A stretch of DNA of 64,000 nt from Methanobacterium sp. Maddingley MBC34. Its GTDB lineage: Archaea > Methanobacteriota > Methanobacteria > Methanobacteriales > Methanobacteriaceae. The DNA is taken from the NCBI GenBank assembly GCA_000309865.1, contig AMGN01000004.1, positions 1 through 64,000 of the forward strand, read 5' to 3'. This document shows, one piece after another, positions 26,793 through 34,943 of this stretch. How positions within the stretch are numbered: position 1 is the stretch's first letter; the number at the start of each line of letters is the position of its first letter. The notes beneath the pieces were generated by a model. The model did no database searches. It was given only the letters and a program-made list of their open reading frames with translations, and was not told the origin of the DNA. Position numbers and translations under genes: made by a program.

Positions 26793-28445
26793 TCAGTTTT
26801 TTTCTTTGTTTTGAAGTTGTATGGCCAATCTTGACCTTTCAAGAGCTAGACCCAACTGCAATCCAATGGAACTAAGGTTTTCAAGACTGGTTTTATTGTA
26901 GGTCTTCACGTCTCTGCTCCCCATGTTAAGAAGCCCGATTATCTTTTCACCACTTTTTATGGGTAGTATGAGAAGAGTTTCTACCATGTTCTTTTTTATA
27001 GCGGGGTCTATCAGATCATAATCTGCAGATTCTGAGGTAATGTAGACTAAACTTTGATTTTTCAGTGTTTTATTAAAAAGATCCTTGAAAATCCCGGCTA
27101 TACACATATTTCTCAAGTTTTCAGGTAAATTCTTATGGACCTTCAAGGCCAATTCCTCTTTATCGTCAGTAAGGTAAATGCATCCCATTTCAAAACCAAG
27201 GGCATCTATGGTACTGGTCACTGATTTTGCCAAAATTTCATCCTCTTCAGTGATGGAGTTAAGCACGGATGAAACATTATTCATGGCCACCAGAGTATTA
27301 ATGTACTCATTTTTTTCATGTGTCAGTCTTTTTATCTTGAAAAACACTGATAATTCATCTGCAACCATCTCCACATTCTCAATATTAACTGAATTCACAG
27401 ATTCAGATTGGGTTAACAGTACTATGGCACCAATGGCATGATCTTCATTGATAATGGGAACGGAGAGCATCATGGACAATGAACTATTTTTTAGGTGGGA
27501 TTGGACGGCTTCAAGATCAAAATCACCATTTCCTACAGATAAAGTCTCCAGATAATCCATACTTTTCCCTATGAATCCTTCTAGATCCCCCCGTATCTGG
27601 GCACTATTTTTAAGTGATGGGGTCTGGTACTGGAGATGCAGCTTACCTCCATTTTTAAGGAATATCCCACAGTATTCAGTGGGAAGTAAACTGTTAATTC
27701 CCTCAAACACTTCTTTAAAGGTTTGTTCTCCACGGTCTCTGGAACTGATGGAACGAGCAATGGATAAGAGAATTTCTAATTCTCTTTTTGTGCGTTTGGA
27801 TTGGGAAAGATCCTCTCCAATGATTGTGGTTCCGTTGATTTCCTTATTTTCCCCTATTATGGGATGGATGGAAATTTTATATGGTCGGTATACATTTGAT
27901 TTTTCCATAAAATCGATTTCAAAAGTGGTACTGTGACCTGCTTTAAGGGAACCAATGGCCTTATCTATTACAATCATTTCCTGGGGATTAACCAGCTCTT
28001 GGAGGTTATTTTTCCCCTTAAAGAAGGTCTTAAAGGTGTCGTTGGTTGCTATGATGTTTCGATAATTGTTTATGGTAAACAATAAAGTGTCAGGGTTGTC
28101 AATAGATCTTTTAAGGTCGGATTCTTTATAGATTAAGTTATGCAGTTCGGAAGCTACACTTACAAGTGTATCCATGCTACCTGTATCTTCTGGTCTAATT
28201 ATGGGTCCAGAAACGATATTTGTTTTAGGGAATTTAGTCAAACTCCATAATTTGCTCCTACCAACGAAACGGTAGTTGATAATTCCTTTAGCATTTAGGA
28301 TTTCCAGGTACTTTAACACTGTGGCCCTACTCCTGCTGGTGCCCCTGGTAATTTTATCCAGCATGCACTCCTCTGGAGGATGGGAACTGATGTATGATAT
28401 GATCAGTCTTTCGGTATCAGTTAGTTCTTTATCATGTTCAGTCAT
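26793..28445 (-). CDS. Winged-helix regulator with PAS and two GAF domains
   Basis: A 550-residue sensor-regulator. Residues 1-72 form a winged helix (LTDTERLIISYISSHPPEE; SRATVLKYLEILNAKGIINY). About 95-220 is a PAS domain (DTLLFTINNYRNIIATNDTF, then an ITIHP-like end GTTIIGEDLSQ). About 225-375 and 385-545 are two GAF domains. There is no kinase or output other than the HTH, so a ligand or redox signal probably acts directly on DNA binding. It diverges from the DUF169 operon; a perfect 16-bp palindrome just upstream of its own ATG suggests autoregulation. Confidence 0.85.
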   Translation of the reverse strand: MTEHDKELTDTERLIISYISSHPPEECMLDKITRGTSRSRATVLKYLEILNAKGIINYRFVGRSKLWSLTKFPKTNIVSGPIIRPEDTGSMDTLVSVASELHNLIYKESDLKRSIDNPDTLLFTINNYRNIIATNDTFKTFFKGKNNLQELVNPQEMIVIDKAIGSLKAGHSTTFEIDFMEKSNVYRPYKISIHPIIGENKEINGTTIIGEDLSQSKRTKRELEILLSIARSISSRDRGEQTFKEVFEGINSLLPTEYCGIFLKNGGKLHLQYQTPSLKNSAQIRGDLEGFIGKSMDYLETLSVGNGDFDLEAVQSHLKNSSLSMMLSVPIINEDHAIGAIVLLTQSESVNSVNIENVEMVADELSVFFKIKRLTHEKNEYINTLVAMNNVSSVLNSITEEDEILAKSVTSTIDALGFEMGCIYLTDDKEELALKVHKNLPENLRNMCIAGIFKDLFNKTLKNQSLVYITSESADYDLIDPAIKKNMVETLLILPIKSGEKIIGLLNMGSRDVKTYNKTSLENLSSIGLQLGLALERSRLAIQLQNKEKN

Positions 28446-28469
28446 GATCTTCTCACTCCCCTCTCTTTC

Positions 28470-28485
28470 TATACTATATAGTATA
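28470..28485. promoter_or_regulatory. 16-bp perfect palindrome, putative operator of the regulator gene
   Basis: TATACTATATAGTATA is identical to its reverse complement. It lies 25-40 bp upstream of the regulator ATG, just downstream of a TATA-like TTATATATTA (about 28495-28504), where a bound dimer would block initiation. The half-site TTATACTATA recurs twice before the divergent DUF169 gene. Confidence 0.6.
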
Positions 28486-28728
28486 ATGATTAGTTAATAT
28501 ATAAGTTTATAAATTATTCAAAAATTACAAAATAATCGTATGTATTAAAAGTTCATCAGGAGTATTTTAATTTTTTAATTGCATTTATTTTTTATTAATA
28601 GATTGGGGCTATAATGGGGATTATTTTTATTTAATAATGGTTGATAACTTTTTTTAGTTGTTTTAGGTATGTTTTTTGGGTTTACAATTTTTTCATTTTA
28701 CCTTCTCTTTGTGTTTTTATTCGGAAGA

Positions 28729-28737
28729 TTTATATAA
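28729..28737 (+). promoter_or_regulatory. TATA box of the DUF169 operon
   Basis: TTTATATAA, predicting transcription start near 28758-28760, inside the operator-like repeats that follow. This geometry fits repression by a protein bound over the start site. Confidence 0.5.
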
Positions 28738-28742
28738 TGTAA

Positions 28743-28780
28743 GTTATACTATACCTTATAGTTATACTATAAAGTATATA
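28743..28780. promoter_or_regulatory. Repeated operator-like half-sites before DUF169
   Basis: GTTATACTATA occurs at 28743-28753 and 28761-28771, an 18-bp direct spacing. The second copy continues into an imperfect palindrome (ATACTATAAAGTAT). CTATA-CCT-TATAG forms another inverted repeat between them. The half-site matches the palindrome in front of the divergent regulator. Confidence 0.55.
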
Positions 28781-28798
28781 TTTTTTGGAGATGAAAAA

Positions 28799-29479
28799 AT
28801 GCGCTACGAAACTGAAGCAAAAGAGTTGATTCAATTACTGGGACTTAAAGGAAGTCCAGTAGCAGTTAAACTGGTTAAAACTCCGGATGACATCCCTGAA
28901 GGTTATGAAAAGATTCCTGAAACCAAAAGGCACTGTGAATTCATTCAAAACACCAGACTCAAAGGTGATACAGGATATGCAACGGCTGAAGAACACATGT
29001 GCAAAGGCGGAGCCGGAGTCATGGGAATTGGTCAATTACCTCCCACTGTAGCTGATGGCACTATGTACCACAAATTAGGAAACTTCAAAACACCAGAGGG
29101 GGCTCTGGATACTGTGGAAGCCATACCCAAATCAAGTGAGGAACACTATGCTTCATTATATGCAGCACTGGAAACAGCAAACTTTGAACCAGATGTTGTG
29201 GTAATGGTACTCAACCCAAAACAGGCATTAAGAGTCAGCCAAGCATATCTCAACGCTAAAGGTGGCCGAATATCCAGCGACTACTCTGGAATACAATCAC
29301 TATGTGCCGATGCAGTGGTTGCAGTAAAAGAGCGCGGTGTGCCCAACATGACCCTGGGATGTAATGGATCACGAGGATACGCTGGTGTTGGTGATGAAGA
29401 GTTGGTTATTGGAATACCTCCTGAAAACCTAAAAGACATATTAGGAGCTTTAAAAACCTTCCAGGAAAAATGGAGATGA
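28799..29479 (+). CDS. DUF169 domain protein
   Basis: A 226-residue member of DUF169, a family common in methanogens and without assigned activity. Blocks seen are GLKGSPVAVKLVKTPDDIPEG at the N-terminus, a Cys in RHCEFI, MCKGGAGVMG, and LGCNGSRGYAGVGDEELVIG near the end. The spaced cysteines could bind metal or heme, but that is not shown. The start is the ATG behind GGAGATGAAAA. It is the first gene of an operon with the TusA-DsrE fusion and is likely controlled by the divergent PAS/GAF regulator. Confidence 0.85.
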   Translation: MRYETEAKELIQLLGLKGSPVAVKLVKTPDDIPEGYEKIPETKRHCEFIQNTRLKGDTGYATAEEHMCKGGAGVMGIGQLPPTVADGTMYHKLGNFKTPEGALDTVEAIPKSSEEHYASLYAALETANFEPDVVVMVLNPKQALRVSQAYLNAKGGRISSDYSGIQSLCADAVVAVKERGVPNMTLGCNGSRGYAGVGDEELVIGIPPENLKDILGALKTFQEKWR

Positions 29480-29555
29480 ACATAACATCTCCATTAATCT
29501 TAAACTCATCATTTGGAATTTAACGAGTATTAAACAGATTAGAGGGGTGTAAAAT

Positions 29556-30398
29556 ATGAAAAAAATCGAAGCCCGGGGAATAAAAGCCCCAAACGCAGCT
29601 ATACTTATGGAAAACATCTTAAAACAGGATTCTACCAGTGGACTCATAATAACTCTCAGCCCTGGTTCAGAAGAAGGGTTGGATAATGTTGCTTGGAAGT
29701 ATGGCCTTGGAATAGAAGTTGAAACGAAAGAAAATGAAGTGGTGGTATGTTTGGCCAAAAATTTAGGGGATAGGGAAGATCTGGAAGAACTTGATGTCAC
29801 AGGAGAAACATGTCCCGGACCAATTATCATTGCCGGTGACAAACTGGGTTGCATGGAGAATGGGGATAGAGTGAAGATAAAAAACAACAACCTGGAAACC
29901 ATTGAAGATATAGCAATAGCTCTGCCTGAAATGGGTGGAAAACTAGTGGATCAAGGAATTGACGGTGAAAAACATTACCTGGTAATTGAGAAAGTGGATA
30001 AACAAGACTCAAAAGAGACTACAACTTCAGTCAACCGTGATAAAGTTCTGGTGGTTCAAAGTAATGGAATTGGTAATGCAGAGCGTGCTTATGCTACTTT
30101 CATATTCGCAAAAGCTGCTCTTAGCATGGGTAAAAATGTAAGCATATTCTTACTTATGGATGGAGTGAGCATAGCTCCTAAAGGTAACGCAGCCACAGTG
30201 AAACATCCTGCCTTTGACCGATTGGACCATCTAATGACCGAAGCAATTGATGCTGGTGCAACCATCTACGTGTGCGAGTTAAGTGCTAATTTCAGGGGAA
30301 TCAAACAAAAAGACCTGGAAAAAGGTTGTAAACTGGCAGGAGCAGCAACTTACGTTACTTTACTTTCAGATCCCACTTATGCTGTGGTTAACTTTTAA
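29556..30398 (+). CDS. TusA-TusA-DsrE three-domain sulfur-carrier-like fusion
   Basis: A 280-residue protein in three parts. Residues 1-75 have the TusA/SirA layout (IEARGIKAPNAAILMENILK), but the catalytic Cys of the CPxP motif is replaced (KAPN). Residues 78-146 are a second TusA-like domain with the intact motif (LDVTGETCPGPIIIAGDKL). Residues about 163-280 are DsrE-like (KVLVVQSNGIGNAERAYATF; FLLMDGVSIAPKG; ATIYVCELSANFRGI). The cysteine in TIYVCE sits where DsrE-family proteins often carry theirs. The likely role is persulfide or selenide transfer in the cytoplasm. It follows DUF169 by 76 nt. Confidence 0.82.
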   Translation: MKKIEARGIKAPNAAILMENILKQDSTSGLIITLSPGSEEGLDNVAWKYGLGIEVETKENEVVVCLAKNLGDREDLEELDVTGETCPGPIIIAGDKLGCMENGDRVKIKNNNLETIEDIAIALPEMGGKLVDQGIDGEKHYLVIEKVDKQDSKETTTSVNRDKVLVVQSNGIGNAERAYATFIFAKAALSMGKNVSIFLLMDGVSIAPKGNAATVKHPAFDRLDHLMTEAIDAGATIYVCELSANFRGIKQKDLEKGCKLAGAATYVTLLSDPTYAVVNF

Positions 30399-30415
30399 AT
30401 AAGGAAATTTTACAC

Positions 30416-30461
30416 TGAAGATTTTTATTGAAGATTTTTATTGAAGATTTTTATTGAAGAT
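30416..30461 (+). repeat. 13-nt tandem repeat, three and a half copies
   Basis: TGAAGATTTTTAT is repeated exactly at 30416, 30429 and 30442, followed by a partial TGAAGATG. It lies just after the TusA-DsrE stop, is A/T-rich and probably arose by slippage. Confidence 0.8.
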
Positions 30462-30544
30462 GAAACATCAAACGAGATGATGAGGATTTTGTTTTGAGAT
30501 TAACTATTTGATAACTGGAATTGAAAATTAAAAAGGTGAAAAAA

Positions 30545-30871
30545 ATGCAGGTTACCTATCCCGTGATTATTCTGGCCATACTGGCAAGTGGACTTGTAAG
30601 TGGGTTTATAACATTCCGGATGCATGGAATGCGACTGGCACCACATTTTGTGGTACTGATATTGGCTCTGGTAGCTACACTGATAAACATCATCAGTGGA
30701 AATTATTACATCCTTTGTGCTGCTGTTTTACTACAGGTTGTAACTACTATAACCGCATTTACCCAGACATGGACCACATTGAAGTATAACTTTCAAACTG
30801 CACCAGCATACGCCCCACACTTGACTTTAATGACTATGTTACCCGTACTTGCTGTGGCATCATTGATTTGA
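30545..30871 (+). CDS. Small integral membrane protein
   Basis: A 108-residue protein with three or four membrane spans (about 2-22, 33-50, 55-78, 92-107). I do not recognise a family. AAGGTGA seven bases before the ATG at 30545 fixes the start. It is third after DUF169 and the TusA-DsrE fusion, so it may be their membrane partner (for example a transporter for a sulfur species, as in DsrE/TusA-YeeE-type pairs), but it is too short for YeeE and lacks its cysteines in a recognisable pattern. Confidence 0.75.
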   Translation: MQVTYPVIILAILASGLVSGFITFRMHGMRLAPHFVVLILALVATLINIISGNYYILCAAVLLQVVTTITAFTQTWTTLKYNFQTAPAYAPHLTLMTMLPVLAVASLI

Positions 30872-31201
30872 ATTCTTACTTTTTTATTCATTTATTTTTT
30901 TTAATGGCGAATTTTTAATGGATTTACTAGTCTAAAATTCCAGTACCCTGATAAATTTACATTCTAAGCCTATTTAACATATTTAAATTATTTTACAATA
31001 AATAAGTCTAATGAAAGATTAGGCTGATCAAAGAAAATTAACTATTTTAAGTCCTTTTTAAGAGAATTAGAATATCTTAAGTTTTAGATTAAGAATTGAT
31101 TTGATCTTAAGAAAAATTATAATTAGTATTAAAACTTATATTTAGTAGGGGAACGTAAAAAAATCCCAAAATCAAATTAACCCAATAGAGGGGTGTTGTA
31201 T
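30872..31201. other. 330-nt intergenic region with a small hairpin
   Basis: AT-rich and without an open frame. The clearest structure is AGTCTAAT-GAAAG-ATTAGGCT at 31005-31025, an 8-bp stem (one G-T pair) with a 5-nt loop and no T-run after it. The right end holds the GAGGGGTG ribosome site of the ATP-cone gene. Confidence 0.45.
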
Positions 31202-31480
31202 TTGACCAAGGTAATAAAAAAGAAAGGCTCGATTGAATCATTTAATCCAAATAAAATTAAAGGTTCACTCCAAAAGGCAACTATAGATGCAGGGTACAGT
31301 CTGGATGAGAAAAAGGATATTATAAATCAGGTCTTTATTAATATCAATAAAAAAATCGATGAAGAGGAAGAAATTAAAAGTGAAACCATCAAAATGTGTC
31401 TTTTAACAGAATTAGATAAATGTGAGCCATATATTGCTAAATCATGGCGTAGATTTGATGATAAATACAAATCAAGATGA
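31202..31480 (+). CDS. Stand-alone ATP-cone domain protein
   Basis: A 92-residue protein that is almost only an ATP-cone, the nucleotide-binding module usually at the N-terminus of ribonucleotide reductases or in NrdR. Typical features are VIKKKGSIESFNPNKIKGSL at the start and AKSWRRFDDKYKS at the end. The start is TTG, six bases after GAGGGGTG. NrdR's N-terminal zinc ribbon is absent. It could be a free nucleotide-sensing subunit; no reductase gene is in the window. Confidence 0.82.
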   Translation: MTKVIKKKGSIESFNPNKIKGSLQKATIDAGYSLDEKKDIINQVFININKKIDEEEEIKSETIKMCLLTELDKCEPYIAKSWRRFDDKYKSR

Positions 31481-31559
31481 ATGCTTATTTTTTTTAAGCC
31501 TCAATCCTTGGTTTTCAATGGGATAAATCTTTAAAGAATAAATTTTGGAGATATAAACC

Positions 31560-32324
31560 ATGGTACTGCCTGATCTTTACCCTCAAATATTCAAGCGAAA
31601 ATCCATTAGAAATTATGATCTTACTCCATTGGAGGATGCTGAACTTGAAAATATTCTTGAACAGATTAACAATTTGGAACCATTGTATGCTGATATTAAG
31701 GTGGATTTGAAGATCGTATTCCAAAATGATGTTAATCAGAGGATGATGAAGAAAGCACCCCACTATATTGCGGTTTTCTCAGAAGCTAAAGATGGTTATA
31801 AGACCAATGTAGGGTTCATGCTCCAGCAGATGGATCTCTTCTTTTCAGCCAATGGTTTGGGCAGTTGCTGGCAGGGAATCCCCAAACTAAAGAAAAATGT
31901 TTTGGAAAGTTCAAATCTTGAATTCGTCATTTTAATGGCATTTGGAAAGGCAAAAATGCCATTACACCGAACCAACACTATAGAATTCAAGAGAAAACCT
32001 CTCCCACAAATAAGTGATATTAGAAATAAAGGATCTGTAGGAACATTGTTGGAAGCAGCTCGCCTGGCTCCCTCAGCAACTAACAGCCAGCCATGGTTTT
32101 TTAAGGGTAATCATAATGTAATTCATGCTTATGTAGTAAAACCAAACATTTTCAGGGCTATTATGCTGAAAAAATATATTAGGATTGATATGGGTATTGC
32201 ACTTTACCATCTGAAGCTGGCAGCAGAGCATTTAGGGAAAACAACCAGAATTATTTTTGATGAAACTGGAGATGAAAATGCGCCCCATGGATATGAATAT
32301 GTGACCAGTTTGAAAATTGAGTAA
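31560..32324 (+). CDS. Nitroreductase-family flavoprotein
   Basis: A 254-residue protein of the FMN-dependent nitroreductase superfamily, the group with a putative TM1586-like layout. RKSIRNYDLTPL at the N-terminus and a second motif, LLEAARLAPSATNSQPWFF (about 162-180), are FMN-binding patterns. GYKTNVGFMLQQMDLFFSANGLGS is the dimer helix. The physiological substrate cannot be read. It lies 79 nt after the ATP-cone gene on the same strand, with no good Shine-Dalgarno. Confidence 0.82.
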   Translation: MVLPDLYPQIFKRKSIRNYDLTPLEDAELENILEQINNLEPLYADIKVDLKIVFQNDVNQRMMKKAPHYIAVFSEAKDGYKTNVGFMLQQMDLFFSANGLGSCWQGIPKLKKNVLESSNLEFVILMAFGKAKMPLHRTNTIEFKRKPLPQISDIRNKGSVGTLLEAARLAPSATNSQPWFFKGNHNVIHAYVVKPNIFRAIMLKKYIRIDMGIALYHLKLAAEHLGKTTRIIFDETGDENAPHGYEYVTSLKIE

Positions 32325-32517
32325 CGATTTGAAAATCGTTTATTTTTAATTCACTGAAACTTGTTTAATTCACTGAAATTGTTTTTATTATTAAAAAAAT
32401 AATATTTAAAAAATAACAAAAAATCTTTTTTGTCCATTATCAGTATATTATGGGGTTAATATAAATTTACACTAGTAAATAACCTCTAAATTGGGTTAAA
32501 CTTTAGGGGATTAAACT

Positions 32518-33408
32518 TTAGGGCACTCCCCAAAAAATTTTAACTTTACCTGCTATTTTTTTACCCTGCTTGCGTCCTGCTTGAGCAGATACCCTGCGGA
32601 AATTGGCATCAAGAGGGTTGGGCCCTTTAGCTTCCAGTGACTCTTCATCAGGGGTGATGACCATAACCTGGGAACCGGATGTTTTTAGCTGGGCCAGTTC
32701 CTCTTCAAAGGTGATGCGGTGCATGGTGGGGCCCATTGCTGGTGTAATCATGTTGGGTTCGGCAACAATTATAAAGACCTGATCATAGCCCTGGGCTATA
32801 TCGGCGTTGGTCCCGGAACTCATACCTCCATCAATATATCTGCGGCCATTGATTGTGGTGGGTGGATAGACACCTGGAATAGCTGAGCTGGCAGATACAG
32901 CAAGTAAAAGCGGAACATCTGAATCCTGGTCAAATTTAACCCATTCACCTGTCTCGGCATCAACGGCATTAATTATCAGTTTTCTCTCCATATTCCATTC
33001 ATGAACTGGCAAACGTGATGCCATCATTTTCAATCTCTCCTCCTCTTCCATGGTTGGTGCGGCCAGTGCTGCTTCTCCAATAAGTGCCCTTGCTGTTTGT
33101 GAATCAGGGGAGCTCATAATAGCTGCAGCCATCATCTGGCGGAATTTATGTCCATTGAAATCCACCTGTTTTTCAACGGTCTCATTGATTGGTTTCAACT
33201 GGAGGTTGTAGAGTTCTTCCAGGCTGAGACCACTGGTGATCTGAGCCCCTACACTGGAACCAGCAGATGTTCCTACGATAAGTTCCGCGTGGGTTACATC
33301 CACTCCACTTTCTTCAAGTCCGAAAAGAATACCTAATTCCCAGGCGGTCCCTGTAATTCCGCCCCCACTCAAGACCAGTGCTTTTGATGGTTTATCCTTT
33401 TTAGCCAT
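32518..33408 (-). CDS. Patatin-like phospholipase family protein
   Basis: A 296-residue Ser-Asp dyad acyl hydrolase. The oxyanion motif is SGGGITG (about 14-20), the nucleophile is in VGTSAGSSVG (Ser about 49), and the catalytic Asp is in YIDGGMSSGTNADI. There is no signal peptide. The substrate is uncertain, since archaeal lipids are ether-linked; a role on exogenous or acyl substrates is conceivable. AGGAGGTAAATA before the ATG is a strong ribosome site. It stands alone between convergent and co-directional neighbours. Confidence 0.9.
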   Translation of the reverse strand: MAKKDKPSKALVLSGGGITGTAWELGILFGLEESGVDVTHAELIVGTSAGSSVGAQITSGLSLEELYNLQLKPINETVEKQVDFNGHKFRQMMAAAIMSSPDSQTARALIGEAALAAPTMEEEERLKMMASRLPVHEWNMERKLIINAVDAETGEWVKFDQDSDVPLLLAVSASSAIPGVYPPTTINGRRYIDGGMSSGTNADIAQGYDQVFIIVAEPNMITPAMGPTMHRITFEEELAQLKTSGSQVMVITPDEESLEAKGPNPLDANFRRVSAQAGRKQGKKIAGKVKIFWGVP

Positions 33409-33584
33409 TATTTACCTCCTCCAACTGATGATATAATTTTACAGAAAATTTCAACTGGAATATCTGGATTTTACCGGTATTCTACAGATTTTGCCGGTAT
33501 TTAAATATTCATTATTATTTGAACTTTCAATGTTTAATCATATTAATTTTAAAGGAAGAGAATTATAATTTAATAATTAATGGC

Positions 33585-34733
33585 TTAATCTGCCATTTCA
33601 CGGTATTTAACAGCAATTTCAGCAAAAGAATTTGCTATGTAATGCACCTGTTCCTGGCTGAAACCGTAGACACTGCATTTGAACCACTGGGTCTGTCCTC
33701 GTTTGATTCCCACAATATTCCTCTTTTTAAGCTCTTCATAAAGATAAAAACCTTTACGTGGATGTTTACCTGCGATACTATGGAAAAATGGTGTTTCAAA
33801 TCGCACCAGATCATGTTCAGTGGGACGCACACCGATCTGCCTAACCCCACTTATTTTTTCCATTTCAGAAACGAAATAACGGGTTTTTTCCACTTCAACA
33901 TCCCAATTGTTAACCCGATGAATTATGTGAGGTAAAGATGCCATTAATGTTGCAATAGGAGCTCCACGACTGGTGCATCCCATCATCTCCAGTTCCTTCA
34001 CTTGATGTCGGTTTGATCTTTTTAAAACCAGGTCTGCCCATTCTTCCTGCACTCCCAGAATGCCTATGGGTCCGGAGGCAGCCATACTCTTATGACCACT
34101 TCCCACCACGAAATCCACATTCCACCTCTTGGCATCTATGGGCATTCTTCCCATGGAGTATGCACAGTTTAAGAGGAAGGGAATACCCGCGTCATGAGCT
34201 ATTTTGCCAATAGCCCGGGCATCAGTTACATTACCGTAATCTCCATCCACATGGGTCAGGAGAATCAGACTAACATCTTCACCCATGTCATAAAGTTCAT
34301 CAAGGGTTTCCCGGTACCCTTCAGCGTCAATACGATATTCAGGATCATCACTACTGGGAACTTCCACGATGTTAAGCCCGTTTCGTTCTGCTGCCAGGTG
34401 ACTGGTGTAATGGGCATTACCATCCATCAATACAGTATCCCCAGGCCGGCAAAGAGCGTGCATAACTGCAAATTTACCTTCCCTTGCACCATGAACAGTT
34501 CGGGCATGATCGACACCAATAAAACTGGCCATATCATCCAGAAAACTATTTATAGATGGTTTTGGTATCTGATCCAGACGGCCGGCACAGTAATCACAGA
34601 CACTGTATCCATCGGAAAATTCGTATAAAGCTTGGCGTGATTCAGGTGGAAGTACCCCTCCACGTTGAAGGGGATTAAGATTAAGATTTTCTCTTTCTGT
34701 TTGGCGATTAAGGGAGTAATCCTGACATTTCAT
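33585..34733 (-). CDS. pscS: O-phospho-L-seryl-tRNA:Cys-tRNA synthase (SepCysS)
   Basis: A 382-residue PLP enzyme converting Sep-tRNA(Cys) to Cys-tRNA(Cys) with a sulfur donor, the indirect cysteine route of methanogens. The N-terminal CDYC pair and a later Cys in MMGCTSRGAP correspond to the three cysteines that carry the persulfide. The PLP lysine is in GSGHKSMAASGPIG. LNLNPLQRGGVLPPESRQAL at the N-terminus is the usual start. It is monocistronic, and its partner SepRS is not in the window. Confidence 0.93.
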   Translation of the reverse strand: MKCQDYSLNRQTERENLNLNPLQRGGVLPPESRQALYEFSDGYSVCDYCAGRLDQIPKPSINSFLDDMASFIGVDHARTVHGAREGKFAVMHALCRPGDTVLMDGNAHYTSHLAAERNGLNIVEVPSSDDPEYRIDAEGYRETLDELYDMGEDVSLILLTHVDGDYGNVTDARAIGKIAHDAGIPFLLNCAYSMGRMPIDAKRWNVDFVVGSGHKSMAASGPIGILGVQEEWADLVLKRSNRHQVKELEMMGCTSRGAPIATLMASLPHIIHRVNNWDVEVEKTRYFVSEMEKISGVRQIGVRPTEHDLVRFETPFFHSIAGKHPRKGFYLYEELKKRNIVGIKRGQTQWFKCSVYGFSQEQVHYIANSFAEIAVKYREMAD

Positions 34734-34943
34734 ATAAATTCACCAGGTATTGATTAACATTTAGTTGAAATAAACTTATATTGGATAAATAATTTTAATA
34801 ATTTTTTACTTAAACTAGTTAGACTGTTTCACTTTTCTTTCTCTCTTTTGGTTCTCATATATTTTCTCCAGAATTAATGAATGATTTCTCCAGAGGATAA
34901 TAAAAGGAGGGATGATAACGAAAAAATATAGGTTCATTATACT

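Larger units (their letters stand above)
28446..28798. other. Divergent control region of the PAS/GAF regulator and DUF169 operon
   Basis: About 350 bases without a gene. Each end carries a TATA box and a copy of the TATACTATA motif (listed separately). The middle (28510-28720) is low-complexity T-rich DNA. An open frame running into the DUF169 gene from 28676 has no ribosome site or family similarity and is regarded as non-coding. Confidence 0.6.

Noticed and set aside
33519..33935. Plus-strand open frames opposite the SepCysS gene and similar long frames opposite other genes
   Set aside because: They lie antisense to well-supported genes, have no ribosome sites and show no recognisable motifs.
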